DNA of 64,000 nucleotides from Qipengyuania gaetbuli (GCF_020524765.1 NZ_JAIVLR010000001.1:1240001-1304000), one strand, 5' to 3'. Counted from the first letter of the stretch, positions 1-8,494 are shown. A program made the numbers and translations. Notes: generated by a model from the letters alone, not told the origin.

Positions 1-1
1 G

Positions 2-1762
2 GGGCCACGCGACTTTCTGGGATGTTCGGAAGGCGTCCAAGCCGCTCTTACGGGCTGGATCGACAATGCCGACGAAATCGCGGAACTGCTGCACTTGGAA
101 GCGGTCAACCCTGCCGCCCTCTACGCCGCTGCCCTGGCCGCTTGGGGTGAAGACGCCGACCGCCGCATCATCGGAAATTATGCCGCGATCGCTGGATGGG
201 GCGATGGGCGCCTGCGGCTCGCACGCTCGCCGTGGAGCGCACCACCGCTCTATTATCGTCACGCGGACGGGGAGAGCATTGCATCGCCGCTCATGCGCGT
301 GCTTTTCGCCGCCGGCACCCCGCGCGAGCCCGATTACGAGCGGATGGTCGACGAACTGGCCTTCGACTGGCGCTGTATCGAGGAGACTGCTTGGCACAAG
401 GGCGTGTTGAGAGTCCCGTTGGGCGCGACTGTCACTCTCTCGGAAGGAGAGAAAATTCTCGACCGCTGGTACACGCCGCCCGTGCCTTCGGGCGGCGCCT
501 CTTATGACGAGGGCCATGCAGTCGAGAGAGCGAGGGAACTGCTCGACGAGGCGGCTCGCAAGGCTCTTGCCTGGGCGGCGAAACCTGCAGTCACCCTGTC
601 GGCGGGGCTCGATTCCCCGCTCGTTACCGCCTCGCTGCTCGAAAGCCTTCCAGAAGGCCGCAGGCTTCCGGCGATTACCTTCGTCCCGGACCGGGGTTGG
701 GACGGCCGCGACGAGCCCGGCACGTTGGGCGACGAAAGCACCCTTGCCGGGGAATTCGCAGCACAGCAGCCACGGCTCGACTGGCACAGGGCGAGCGACG
801 ATGTCGGCCCCTTCGACCGCCGCGCGCGCGAGGTCTTTGCGGCGAGCGAGGTGTTTGCACAGGGACTTGGCAATGTCGGCATGATGCACTGCGTCTACGA
901 GAAAGCGCGCGAACTGGGCTGCGACACAATGCTGACCGCCGACATGGGCAATGCGACGCTGAGCGATGCGGGCCGCTACGGTTACTGCGAGTATGCGCGA
1001 AAAGGCCGCTGGGGCGAGCTGGTCGGGCTGTTGCGCAACCGGCCGGGCGATACGAGGCCGTTGTGGCGCAAGCTGCTCGCCCTCTCGGTCCTGCCGCATC
1101 TCCCGGCGGCACCGCGCAAGCTGGCACGTCGCCTGGTGCACCCGGCGAGGAGCGACATGACCGCGCTGCTTTCGCCGCTTTCGCCCGGTGCGCGCGCTTC
1201 GCAGGCCTCCCGCGCAAAGTCGCGCGGCACTTCGGGAGAATGGGAGGACTTCACGCACGACCGCAGCCGGGCAGATGCGGTCGCGCGCGAGTTTGCGAAT
1301 GCGGACAGCTCCGCCTTCGACGTCGACCTCGCCTTCGAGCAGCTTTACGGCATCAGGAAGCGCGACGTGATGGCGTACCGCCCGCTCGTCGAATTCTGCT
1401 TCTCCCTTCCGCTGGAGGCCTTTGCCCGCGACGGCGTGGAGCGCCGCCTGGCGCGTCTCGTCGGGAAAGGACGCATTCCCGAGGCGATCCGCACCAATCG
1501 GCTCCACGGCCAGCACAATGTCGACTGGCATGCACGCATGACGCCGGTCCGCGCAGAGATGATCGAGACGCTCGAGGCGGCGCGCGACCACCCGTTCCTC
1601 GGCGAAGCGCTCGATATCGACCGCCTTGTCGGCCTGATCGAGGATTGGCCGCCCGCAACGGACTTCAGCTGGGAGCAGGAGTGGTCGCGTCTCGCCGCCC
1701 TGCCGCGAGCGATCCTTGCGGCGCGCTATCTCGGACACGTCGAAAACCGCAACGACTTCTAG
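2..1762 (+). CDS. Asparagine-synthetase-family protein, lasso-peptide cyclase candidate (5' partial)
   Basis: The reading frame is open to the left edge, so the N-terminus (start codon and the nucleophilic Cys of a class II glutaminase domain, if present) lies outside; 586 codons are visible. The first ~130 residues look like the end of the glutaminase-like domain. The synthetase half carries the ATP-pyrophosphatase P-loop as SAGLDS (canonical SGGLDS) followed by a conserved GDES-type segment. Family members amidate aspartate or, in lasso peptide pathways (McjC), activate an Asp/Glu side chain to close the isopeptide ring. An ABC exporter follows 44 bp downstream on the same strand, the C-D order of mcjABCD. 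The lasso assignment is inference from this pairing; a precursor and McjB-like protein would have to lie to the left. An ordinary asparagine synthetase homologue remains possible. Confidence 0.75.
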   Translation, partial: GPRDFLGCSEGVQAALTGWIDNADEIAELLHLEAVNPAALYAAALAAWGEDADRRIIGNYAAIAGWGDGRLRLARSPWSAPPLYYRHADGESIASPLMRVLFAAGTPREPDYERMVDELAFDWRCIEETAWHKGVLRVPLGATVTLSEGEKILDRWYTPPVPSGGASYDEGHAVERARELLDEAARKALAWAAKPAVTLSAGLDSPLVTASLLESLPEGRRLPAITFVPDRGWDGRDEPGTLGDESTLAGEFAAQQPRLDWHRASDDVGPFDRRAREVFAASEVFAQGLGNVGMMHCVYEKARELGCDTMLTADMGNATLSDAGRYGYCEYARKGRWGELVGLLRNRPGDTRPLWRKLLALSVLPHLPAAPRKLARRLVHPARSDMTALLSPLSPGARASQASRAKSRGTSGEWEDFTHDRSRADAVAREFANADSSAFDVDLAFEQLYGIRKRDVMAYRPLVEFCFSLPLEAFARDGVERRLARLVGKGRIPEAIRTNRLHGQHNVDWHARMTPVRAEMIETLEAARDHPFLGEALDIDRLVGLIEDWPPATDFSWEQEWSRLAALPRAILAARYLGHVENRNDF

Positions 1763-1806
1763 CGCAGGCTTTGATCTGCGGGCCGGCTGACGCATAGACC
1801 CTGCTC

Positions 1807-3468
1807 ATGGGATCACGGCAAGCGCTGCGCGAGGTAATCGCCGCTGGAGGGCAAAGGCGCTTTGCAGCCGTGGTCGCCCTGTCGCTGCTGGCAGCTTTCA
1901 CCGAGGGCGCAGGCTTCGTCCTGCTCGTGCCCCTGCTCGCTGCACTGGGCGGCGCCGACATGCCGCTCGGCCTTGCTCTGCCGCGCTGGCCGATCGAGGC
2001 CCTGCTTGGCGTGTTCGTAATCCTTGTCGCGGTCAGGGCCGCAGTGGAAATCCTGCGCAGGCTGGCCGTGCAGGACTTGCGCATCGCTGTGGTGGACGGC
2101 TTGCGGATTCGCGCGGTCGATGCCGTCCTCGGCGCGGGGTGGCACTGGTCCTCGAGTCTTGCTGAGGGCGAGGCGGAGGCGCTGCTGATTTCCGACATCG
2201 AGCGTTGCAGCTATGCGGTCGAGCTGTGCGGCACTCTCGTGCGCCTCGCCGCCTCGCTCGGCGCGCTTGGCCTTGCCGCACTGGTCATCTCTCCGCTCGC
2301 CGCGCTTGCAGGATTTGGCCTCGGCGCACTCGCCCTCATGTTGCTGTCGCCGATGCGTCGTCGCGCCCGCGAGCTAGGTGAGCTCCTGTCCTCCCGGCAC
2401 GACGAACTTCATGCAAGGCTGGGCGAAAGCCTGCGCGGCCTGCGGGTGATCAAGAGTTTCGGAAGGGAGAGGGCGCAGTCCCGGCGGATCGCCGGCGCGC
2501 TCGGCGAGCTGCGCGCGGTGGAGCGCGGATATGTCCTGTCGAGCGCGCTTGCTCATGCGATGCTGCAACTGTTTGGCGCGGTCCTCGCCGCACTGGGCGT
2601 CTGGGCGGCACTCCAAGTTTTCGCCATGCCGCTTGCCGTGGTCCTCGCACTGGCCGCGCTGTTCGTCCGGGCCTTGCCGCTGGTGGGCGAGCTTCAGGCC
2701 AGCGCACAAGGCTGGGCCCATGCTGCGCCAGCGCTCGACCGCGCGCTCGCCATGACGGAACGCGGGCTGCAACACGCCGAAGCACTCGGCGCAGAGCAAG
2801 CGCCCCGGCTCGGGCGGGTCCTTGCCCTGCAAGGCGTCGGCTATGCCTATCGCGAAGGCCAAAGCGCGCTCGAGCATATCGACCTCGAAATCGCGGCGGG
2901 AACGATGGTCGCGCTCTGCGGGCCGTCGGGTGCGGGCAAAAGCACGCTCGCAGACCTGTGCGCCGGTCTCACCGGCCCCGATGCCGGAGCGATTGCAGTC
3001 GACGGCGTAGCGCTCACCGAGGCCAACCGCATCGCTTGGCGCAGGCGCGTGGCATATGTGCAGCAGGAGCCGGTGCTCTTTTCGGGCAGTGTGAAGGACA
3101 ACCTCCTGTTCGTGGAACCGGAAGCTGACGAGGCGCAAATGATGCAAGCGCTGGAGGCCGCCCACGCCGGCTTCGTGCACTCCCTGCCGGACGGTCTCGA
3201 CTGCGACCTCGGCAATGCAGGCCGAGCCTTGTCCGGAGGCGAAAAGCAGCGCATCGCGCTGGCCCGCGCCCTGATGCGCAAGCCCGACCTCATCATTCTC
3301 GACGAGGCGACCAGCGCGCTCGATGCCGACAGCGAGGAGGCGATTGCGGCGGCGCTACGGGAATTGGCCGGCAAGACCACCGTGATCGCCATTGCGCATC
3401 GCGGTCTGTTGCGCGACATGGCCGACCGGATCGTCACGCTCGAAAATGGCCGGCTAACAATTGGCTGA
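1807..3468 (+). CDS. ABC exporter, fused membrane and ATPase domains (McjD/MsbA-like)
   Basis: A 553-residue half-transporter. Hydrophobic segments in residues ~20-50, 65-85, 140-180 and 250-290 form the membrane domain; the nucleotide-binding domain follows. Walker A (GPSGAGKST) lies near residues 372-380, the Q-loop at YVQQEP, the ABC signature LSGGEKQ at ~475-481, Walker B LIILDE ending near 499-500, then a switch His in AIAHR. All ATPase motifs are intact. Such proteins dimerise in the inner membrane and export lipids, drugs or peptides. Its place directly after the asparagine-synthetase-like gene suggests export of, and immunity to, the same peptide product, as McjD does for microcin J25; that substrate is inferred. 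There is no N-terminal C39 peptidase domain, so it would not cleave a leader peptide. Confidence 0.85.
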   Translation: MGSRQALREVIAAGGQRRFAAVVALSLLAAFTEGAGFVLLVPLLAALGGADMPLGLALPRWPIEALLGVFVILVAVRAAVEILRRLAVQDLRIAVVDGLRIRAVDAVLGAGWHWSSSLAEGEAEALLISDIERCSYAVELCGTLVRLAASLGALGLAALVISPLAALAGFGLGALALMLLSPMRRRARELGELLSSRHDELHARLGESLRGLRVIKSFGRERAQSRRIAGALGELRAVERGYVLSSALAHAMLQLFGAVLAALGVWAALQVFAMPLAVVLALAALFVRALPLVGELQASAQGWAHAAPALDRALAMTERGLQHAEALGAEQAPRLGRVLALQGVGYAYREGQSALEHIDLEIAAGTMVALCGPSGAGKSTLADLCAGLTGPDAGAIAVDGVALTEANRIAWRRRVAYVQQEPVLFSGSVKDNLLFVEPEADEAQMMQALEAAHAGFVHSLPDGLDCDLGNAGRALSGGEKQRIALARALMRKPDLIILDEATSALDADSEEAIAAALRELAGKTTVIAIAHRGLLRDMADRIVTLENGRLTIG

Positions 3469-3483
3469 ACGCGCGGCAGTATC

Positions 3484-3511
3484 GCAATTCAGGCGCAATT
3501 CAGCGCAATTT
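3484..3511 (+). repeat. Three phased GCAATT direct repeats
   Basis: GCAATT occurs at 3484, 3495 and 3505, the first two copies extended to GCAATTCA. Spacings of 11 and 10 bp put them on one helix face, as in response-regulator half-sites of the PhoB/OmpR type. They sit about 80-105 bp upstream of the DUF2141 start at 3590 and just after the ABC transporter stop. Function is inferred only. Confidence 0.4.
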
Positions 3512-3589
3512 GCTAGAAGCATCGCGAAAGATTGTGGCGAGATGCCTTTGCGCCTCGTCCACGTTACGAAGCAATTCACGGGGCCGAAC

Positions 3590-4087
3590 ATGACCGTCCG
3601 ATCCATCGCCATTGCCGGCAGCACCGTTGCGCTGGGCGCGCTTGCGCTCTCTGCACCCGCGCTTGCCCAGACCCGCTACGGCCAGGAAATCCCGCACGAC
3701 CCGGCGCGTTGCCAGGCCGGCAAGCCGGGTGTCTGGGTGTCGATCACCGGCATCAAGGAAAGCCGCGGGACGCTGCGTATCCAGTCCTATCGCGCGACCG
3801 AGCGTGACTGGCTGGAAAAGGGCCGCTGGCTCACCCGCATGGAAGCGCCGGCGACGGCTGGCACCATGCGCTTCTGCATGCCGATTGCGGAGCCGGGCAG
3901 CTATGGCATCGCCGTGCGCCACGATCTCAACGGCAATGGCAAGACCGACATCTTCGGTGACGGCGGAGCGATGTCGAACAACCCTAGCATCAACCTCTTC
4001 AACCTCGGCAAGCCGAACTACAGGAAGGTGGCCTTCAACGTCGGCAATTCGGTCGAATCGATTTCGATCCGGATGCGTTACCGCTGA
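3590..4087 (+). CDS. DUF2141 secreted protein
   Basis: A 165-residue protein. The frame is open from further upstream, but the ATG at 3590 gives a clean signal peptide (MTVRSIAIAG then a hydrophobic stretch ending SAPALAQ), so that start is preferred. The mature part has the DUF2141 pattern: a beta-rich start (VWVSITGIKESRGTLRI), a central FCMPIAEPGSYGIAVRHDLNGNGK segment split by the conserved HD-NGN turn, and a C-terminal SIRMRY strand. DUF2141 proteins are exported and uncharacterised. A shorter paralogue lies at 8007-8459. The 3' end overlaps the convergent gene at 4078 by 10 bp. Phased direct repeats upstream may control it. Confidence 0.8.
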   Translation: MTVRSIAIAGSTVALGALALSAPALAQTRYGQEIPHDPARCQAGKPGVWVSITGIKESRGTLRIQSYRATERDWLEKGRWLTRMEAPATAGTMRFCMPIAEPGSYGIAVRHDLNGNGKTDIFGDGGAMSNNPSINLFNLGKPNYRKVAFNVGNSVESISIRMRYR

Positions 4088-4986
4088 GCTTTTGCCGCTC
4101 GACGGCGCGCCCGCCACAACTCCCATGCCGCGCCCGGCATGGCGAGCAGCGGGTGTTTTTCGCGAAATGGCGTGACTTCCAATTCGATACCCGTGTGACG
4201 GTGCAGCTTCCAGGCACCATAGCGCGCGGCACCTTCGAACGTCGTGGTCGCCTTCGCCAGGCGCAGAATGTTGAGCGGTTTGCCCAGCCGTTCGCGCTCT
4301 CGCCATGCGCTCAGGATATCCCGGCGGATCGCTTCGTCCAGCTTCGGGGCCAAAAGATCGCCTTCCTGCGAAAAAGCGATGCCTTGGGCCTCCCATGCGA
4401 GCGGGAGCAAACCATCGAAATGGTCCCGGTTCACCGACAGGATCGAATCCTCGCGCCCCGGCTTTTCAACCCGGAATTCCGCCCGATAGGTCGCCTGGAA
4501 CAGCGCGCGCCAATACGCCTCGGCCTCGCCCTTTGACGGGCCGAGCGCGGCCGCGAAGCGCGCTGCCGATTTCGCTGCTGCCGCGATTGCCTCGTGGACC
4601 GATTGCCGTGCGGCGTCATCCACCGTCCAGATGAGCGCGCTCGGCTGGACGAACCGCGTCCAGATCGTCGTGTCGCGGCTTTGCCCGCTGGCCGCCTTCA
4701 TAAACTGGGTCAGCGACATGGTGGCGATCTTGGCGCGCAGCGTTTCGCCGCCATATTCCCACTCGCGGTAGCTCACCTTCGGCCAGACGCGTTCGACTTG
4801 GGCGCCTGGCAGCAGGACGTAGAAATCGAGCACGCCCTCGAGCGATCCTGTCCTCAGGTTCGAGCCGTAGAACAGTACGGCGCTGGCGCCCGCTTCCTCG
4901 CCGAGCATCCGTGCATAGGCCGCGACCTCGGGCCGCACCCCAGCGCCAAGCGATGCTGCAATCCGCTGGTCGAGCGCCGCGCTCAC
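4078..4986 (-). CDS. Tam41-like phosphatidate cytidylyltransferase candidate
   Basis: 302 residues, GTG start overlapping the stop of the upstream lipid-kinase gene (GTGA). I read it as a distant Tam41/Mmp37 homologue, the mitochondrial-type CDP-diacylglycerol synthase: a nucleotidyltransferase-like LFYGSNLRTG followed by GVLDFYVLLPG resembles the GSG...DF core, a region around residues 78-125 matches the Tam41 pattern of a Tyr-Gly start, a helical stretch and a WTRF-QP segment, and FQATYRAEFR...NRDHFDGLLP resembles the C-terminal block. The neighbour would make phosphatidic acid, the substrate of this reaction, which supports the idea. No membrane segments are visible, unlike CdsA. The similarity was judged by eye; another nucleotidyltransferase is possible. 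Confidence 0.55.
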   Translation of the reverse strand: MSAALDQRIAASLGAGVRPEVAAYARMLGEEAGASAVLFYGSNLRTGSLEGVLDFYVLLPGAQVERVWPKVSYREWEYGGETLRAKIATMSLTQFMKAASGQSRDTTIWTRFVQPSALIWTVDDAARQSVHEAIAAAAKSAARFAAALGPSKGEAEAYWRALFQATYRAEFRVEKPGREDSILSVNRDHFDGLLPLAWEAQGIAFSQEGDLLAPKLDEAIRRDILSAWRERERLGKPLNILRLAKATTTFEGAARYGAWKLHRHTGIELEVTPFREKHPLLAMPGAAWELWRARRRAAKAQR

Positions 4987-6008
4987 GCCGTCACGAATTC
5001 CATTTCCGGGCCCTGTCCCACGAGATAGCTACCGGCCGGGAAATGCTCGCCGTCGAGGATGAACGGTTCCTCGACGTCGAAAGAGAAGGCTTCGGCAGAG
5101 ATGTGGTGCAGGCCCGCGCCCGCCAGCCATCGCGGATGCCAGCCGGCGAGGATGGCGGGGAGAACCGCGAAAATCCTGCGGCGCGGCCGGTCGAGCACCG
5201 CGAGGCGGATAGGCGCCTGCCGCTTGCCGAACAGCTGGATATTGCCGGGGAGCCGCTCGAAAGTCGAGGCGAGCATAATGTGGCGGCGATCGGGCGCACC
5301 GTGGCGCGAATGCGGCATCGGTTCCCCCGACGGCTCGAACGCCAGTTCCATCCGCGTGCCGCGGCGCCAGCGGTTGTCATTGCCGGAAAAGAGCACCTGC
5401 ATGACGCCCCAGGCCGCGGTCGCGCCGACGGCCAGCGAATTAAAGAACCCCATGCGGTGCGCTTCCTGGCCCGCTTCGATGCCGAGCGTGAATGCGCCCG
5501 CTCCGAGCACGAAGCCCAGCATGGGCGATGCGCCGGTCTCGTCCGCACCGACAACCGTCAGCGCCTTCCTGCGAGCGCGCTTGCCCGACCGATAAGCCGC
5601 TACCGCTTCGGCAAGCCCCCATTGCGCAGGCAAGTCGAGATCGATCTTCAGGGCATTGGTCTTGCCCTGCGGCACGATTGCCAGAACCGGCCAATTCGAC
5701 CCGAAGACCGGCTGACCGAGAGTGAGCACATCGCGGATCGTGCCGTCGCCGCCGCTGATGACGAGCAGGTCGACGCCGCTGCGCGCAAGGTCCGCAAGCT
5801 CTGCCGCCAGCTCTTCCTTGGTGCAGGGCTGCACCAGCCGCACATCGGCGCCCGCGACCGTCTCGGCCGGGCTGCCCTGGTTGCGGTGCGAGCGCGGATT
5901 GTGGATCATGGCGATGCGCGGCGCAGGCGCGGCCTGCGGCTCGATCCCGGACGGAATCTCGCCGGTCGCATCATGCATAGGCCGGTAATCGTGAATGACG
6001 CGCTCCAT
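4983..6008 (-). CDS. Diacylglycerol-kinase-family lipid kinase
   Basis: 341 residues, ATG start. The DAGK catalytic core is clear: IAMIHNPRSHRN near residue 33 (nucleotide-binding strand and loop), LLVISGGDGTIRDVL (the GGDGT motif) and VPQGKTNALK in place of the usual PxGTxN loop. A C-terminal domain follows, ending with FILDGEHFPAG, the typical second-lobe DGE motif. Enzymes of this family phosphorylate diacylglycerol, sphingosine, ceramide or related lipids on the inner membrane face. The downstream Tam41-like gene overlaps it by 4 nt, so both are probably co-translated; the exact lipid cannot be read from sequence. A second DAGK-like gene lies at 53373-54230. Confidence 0.8.
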   Translation of the reverse strand: MERVIHDYRPMHDATGEIPSGIEPQAAPAPRIAMIHNPRSHRNQGSPAETVAGADVRLVQPCTKEELAAELADLARSGVDLLVISGGDGTIRDVLTLGQPVFGSNWPVLAIVPQGKTNALKIDLDLPAQWGLAEAVAAYRSGKRARRKALTVVGADETGASPMLGFVLGAGAFTLGIEAGQEAHRMGFFNSLAVGATAAWGVMQVLFSGNDNRWRRGTRMELAFEPSGEPMPHSRHGAPDRRHIMLASTFERLPGNIQLFGKRQAPIRLAVLDRPRRRIFAVLPAILAGWHPRWLAGAGLHHISAEAFSFDVEEPFILDGEHFPAGSYLVGQGPEMEFVTA

Positions 6009-6087
6009 TGCGGTTCGCCCGTGGAAGGTTCCAGATAGTGTAGGGATGCCGCCGCGACAATGCGAGCGCCGCGCGAACGCACGTCAC

Positions 6088-6164
<77 letters not shown>

Positions 6165-6291
6165 CTGGCCATGACGCGCTAGGCGAGCGGCGCGCTTAGC
6201 AAGCGCGCTGGAAGCGGGCCAGTGAAATTTCCGCGCGGCGGGCCGGCGGTATTAGGAATTTGGCAAGCGGGGCGGCGTTAACCTTGCTCCC

Positions 6292-6690
6292 ATGAACGCG
6301 CTGACCCACGAATTCGACCTGTCGCATGCCATCATGCTGCCGCTTGCAGGCGAAGACCTGCGCCGCGAACAGGACCGCGAAACGCTCGCCGAACAGTGGA
6401 GCGCGGTGCACGATGCCGCTGCGGCCATCGGCGTGCTCGCGCAGCTGGGTCGCCCGGAGGAGGGCCCCGAGGTCACCGGCTTGCCGGAACGAGCAGAGGC
6501 GCTGGCCGGCTTCGAATACGAGTTGGTCCGGCGCGGGGTAGACGACCTTGCCGCCATCATGCAGCCCGGCCTGCGGGCACTCCTTGCGCTGAGTGCGGGT
6601 GGCCAGGACACCACCGTTGCCGCCCTGACGCTGTGGCGCGAATTCCACGTATCGCGCGATGCGATCGTGGCGCTCGTCCCGCACGGATGA
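6292..6690 (+). CDS. Conserved-looking hypothetical protein, 132 aa
   Basis: I do not recognise the family. The protein is soluble, acidic and mostly helical by composition, with no signal peptide, membrane segment or cysteine cluster. Positions ~30-60 form a charged amphipathic stretch and the C-terminus ends TLWREFHVSRDAIVALVPHG. Codon use has the strong third-position GC of its neighbours, which supports real coding. The upstream 30 bp contain TTAACC close to the ATG, a possible CtrA half-site, but that is weak. It precedes the LexA box and mmcB by only ~20 bp, so it could read through into them. Confidence 0.6.
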   Translation: MNALTHEFDLSHAIMLPLAGEDLRREQDRETLAEQWSAVHDAAAAIGVLAQLGRPEEGPEVTGLPERAEALAGFEYELVRRGVDDLAAIMQPGLRALLALSAGGQDTTVAALTLWREFHVSRDAIVALVPHG

Positions 6691-6711
6691 CGCCAGCGGT
6701 GGCTTGACCGC

Positions 6712-6726
6712 GTTCACATTCTGTTC
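6712..6726 (+). promoter_or_regulatory. LexA (SOS) box, GTTC-N7-GTTC
   Basis: GTTC at 6712-6715, seven bases, GTTC at 6723-6726: an exact match to the alphaproteobacterial LexA operator. It lies 12 bp before the mmcB start codon, where bound LexA would block transcription or initiation. Confidence 0.85.
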
Positions 6727-6738
6727 CATCCACGCGGC

Positions 6739-7242
6739 ATGAGTGATTCATCCGCGATCGACCGCAGCGACACCGCGCAATCGGGCGAAACCGCTGTCGA
6801 AGTGGCGCGGGGCATTATGCGCCTGTTTGCCCGCAACGATGTCTGGCTGATGCCGGAGATCCCGCTGCGCAACGGGCGCCGCGCCGATCTCATGGGCCTC
6901 GATCCCAAGGGGCGGGTCGTCATCGTGGAAATCAAGGTCCAGCGCGGCGATCTGCTAGGCGATGGCAAGTGGCCCGACTATCTCGATTTCTGCGACCGTT
7001 TCTACTGGGGCGTGCCGCCGCATCTCGACCGCTCGCCGCTCGAAGGGGACGGCTATCGCCCCGATTGCTGCGGCATCGTCGTGGCTGATGGCTATGACGG
7101 GGAAATCGTGCGCCCGGCCCCGCTCCACCCGCTCGCGGCAGCGCGCCGCAAGGTGGAGGTCGGACGCCTCGCCCGCGCCGCCATGCGCCGCATGACCGTG
7201 GCCGCCGATCCACACTGCAGCCCCTGGGGCACGGCGGAATGA
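6739..7242 (+). CDS. mmcB: MmcB-family DNA repair protein
   Basis: 167 residues, ATG start 12 bp after a perfect LexA box. The protein has the PD-(D/E)XK-like pattern of the MmcB family: RRADLMGLDPKG, then VIVEIKVQRGDLLGD (E-x-K) and KWPDYLDFCDRFYWGVP. Cysteines follow at DCCGIVVAD. In Caulobacter crescentus mmcB is an SOS-induced gene contributing to mitomycin C resistance, presumably in handling interstrand crosslinks. Here the family match and the operator support each other. The enzymatic activity (nuclease or DNA binding only) is not proven by the sequence. Confidence 0.88.
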   Translation: MSDSSAIDRSDTAQSGETAVEVARGIMRLFARNDVWLMPEIPLRNGRRADLMGLDPKGRVVIVEIKVQRGDLLGDGKWPDYLDFCDRFYWGVPPHLDRSPLEGDGYRPDCCGIVVADGYDGEIVRPAPLHPLAAARRKVEVGRLARAAMRRMTVAADPHCSPWGTAE

Positions 7243-7293
7243 AGTAGCGTCTGTGCAGCGGCATCTTCCTGCGGCATAAGTGCAGGCGGGATC

Positions 7294-8010
7294 ATGTGGG
7301 ACGCAATCGCAATATCGGCCGTGGCCATGACGGGCATCATCGCCCTGCGCTATTTCGCGTCCAGCGGCGCCTTCGCGCTCGCCACCAATATCAAGCGGCC
7401 CGGCTATCACGCCAAGCTGGGCGACCAGATCAGGCGGGAGATCGGCTGGTCGCTCGCCTCTGCAGCGATCTACGGCATTCCTGCAGGCGTGGTCGCCTGG
7501 GGCTGGCAGGAACGCGGCTGGACGCTGATCTATACCGAATGGGACGCGATGCCGCTGTGGTACTTGCCGCTGGCGCCTCTCGCCTACCTCGTGCTGCACG
7601 ATGCCTGGTTCTACTGGACGCACCGGCTGATGCACCGCCCCTCGCTGTTCCGCACGATGCATGCCGTGCACCATGCCAGCCGCCCGCCGACTGCCTGGGC
7701 GGCGATGAGCTTCCATCCGTGGGAAGCGCTGACCGGCGCGGTGGTCATCCCGGCGCTGGTGTTCTTCATACCCATCCACATCACGATGCTGGGCCTCGTG
7801 CTGACCATCATGACGGTGATGGGCGTGACCAATCACATGGGCTGGGAGATGTTTCCCCGCCGCCTCGTTCATTCGCGGTTGGGAAGCTGGCTGATAACCG
7901 CCAGCCACCACCAGCGGCACCACGAGGAATACCGCTGCAATTACGGCCTGTATTTCCGGTTCTGGGACCGGCTTTGCGGGACCGACCGGGGACTGAGCGA
8001 ACGCATATGA
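7294..8010 (+). CDS. Sterol-desaturase/fatty-acid-hydroxylase family membrane di-iron enzyme
   Basis: 238 residues with hydrophobic segments near residues 1-20, 45-70, 85-105 and 145-175. Histidine clusters of the family are present: HDAWFYWTHRLMH, then HAVHHASRPP (HxxHH) and, near the C-terminus, ASHHQRHHEEY (HHxxHH). These ligate a di-iron centre that hydroxylates or desaturates lipid substrates in the membrane. The substrate (sterol, fatty acid, hopanoid or carotenoid) cannot be read here; the length and His spacing fit the general sterol-desaturase group better than CrtZ. The stop overlaps the next start (ATGA), so it is translationally coupled to the DUF2141 gene. Confidence 0.85.
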   Translation: MWDAIAISAVAMTGIIALRYFASSGAFALATNIKRPGYHAKLGDQIRREIGWSLASAAIYGIPAGVVAWGWQERGWTLIYTEWDAMPLWYLPLAPLAYLVLHDAWFYWTHRLMHRPSLFRTMHAVHHASRPPTAWAAMSFHPWEALTGAVVIPALVFFIPIHITMLGLVLTIMTVMGVTNHMGWEMFPRRLVHSRLGSWLITASHHQRHHEEYRCNYGLYFRFWDRLCGTDRGLSERI

Positions 8011-8459
8011 CCAACCGCATTCTCATCCTGCCGATCGCGGCGCTGGCGCTGGGCGCCGGGGCTCCGCCGCCTGCCGCGCACGGGTCGAAGATCACGGTGA
8101 CCGTGACCGATGTGCGCAATGGCAAGGGCCTGCTGCGCGCCTGCCTGGTCAGCTCGGAAAGCGATTTTCCCGAGTGCAAGAAGGCCGCAGGGCTCCACGC
8201 CACCAGCGTCGATGCGCATCAGGGCCAAGTGACTTTCGCCTTCGAGCAGGTGAAGCCGGGCAACTACGCAATCGCCCTGCTCCATGACGAGAATGCCAAC
8301 GGCAAGGCCGACCGCGCGCTCGGCATGATCCCCAAGGAGGGCTTCGGCTTCTCGCGCGATGCGCCTGTGCGCATGGGGCCGCCGAAGTTCAGCGAAGCCG
8401 CCTTCGACATGGCCGACAAGGACAAGGCCATAACGATCAGGATGCGTTACCTCCTGTAA
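8007..8459 (+). CDS. DUF2141 secreted protein, paralogue
   Basis: 150 residues; ATG at 8007 overlaps the preceding TGA. An N-terminal hydrophobic stretch (MTNRILILPIAALALGAGA) looks like a signal peptide. The body shows KITVTVTDVRNGKGLLRACL, a two-cysteine loop (ACLVSSESDFPECKK), LLHDENANGKAD (the same HD-NGN turn as the 3590 protein) and a closing ITIRMRYLL strand. It is shorter than its paralogue and is coupled to a membrane hydroxylase, suggesting a shared envelope role; the function of DUF2141 is not known. Confidence 0.82.
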   Translation: MTNRILILPIAALALGAGAPPPAAHGSKITVTVTDVRNGKGLLRACLVSSESDFPECKKAAGLHATSVDAHQGQVTFAFEQVKPGNYAIALLHDENANGKADRALGMIPKEGFGFSRDAPVRMGPPKFSEAAFDMADKDKAITIRMRYLL

Positions 8460-8482
8460 CCGCCTGCAGGGTGAGGCCTGCG

Positions 8483-8494
8483 TTAACCTTAACC
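8483..8494 (+). promoter_or_regulatory. Tandem TTAACC half-sites (possible CtrA binding)
   Basis: TTAACCTTAACC lies in an AT-richer stretch 67-78 bp before the acidic PAS-like gene. It resembles two CtrA half-sites head to tail, but the spacing is not the canonical TTAA-N7-TTAA. Candidate only. Confidence 0.3.
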
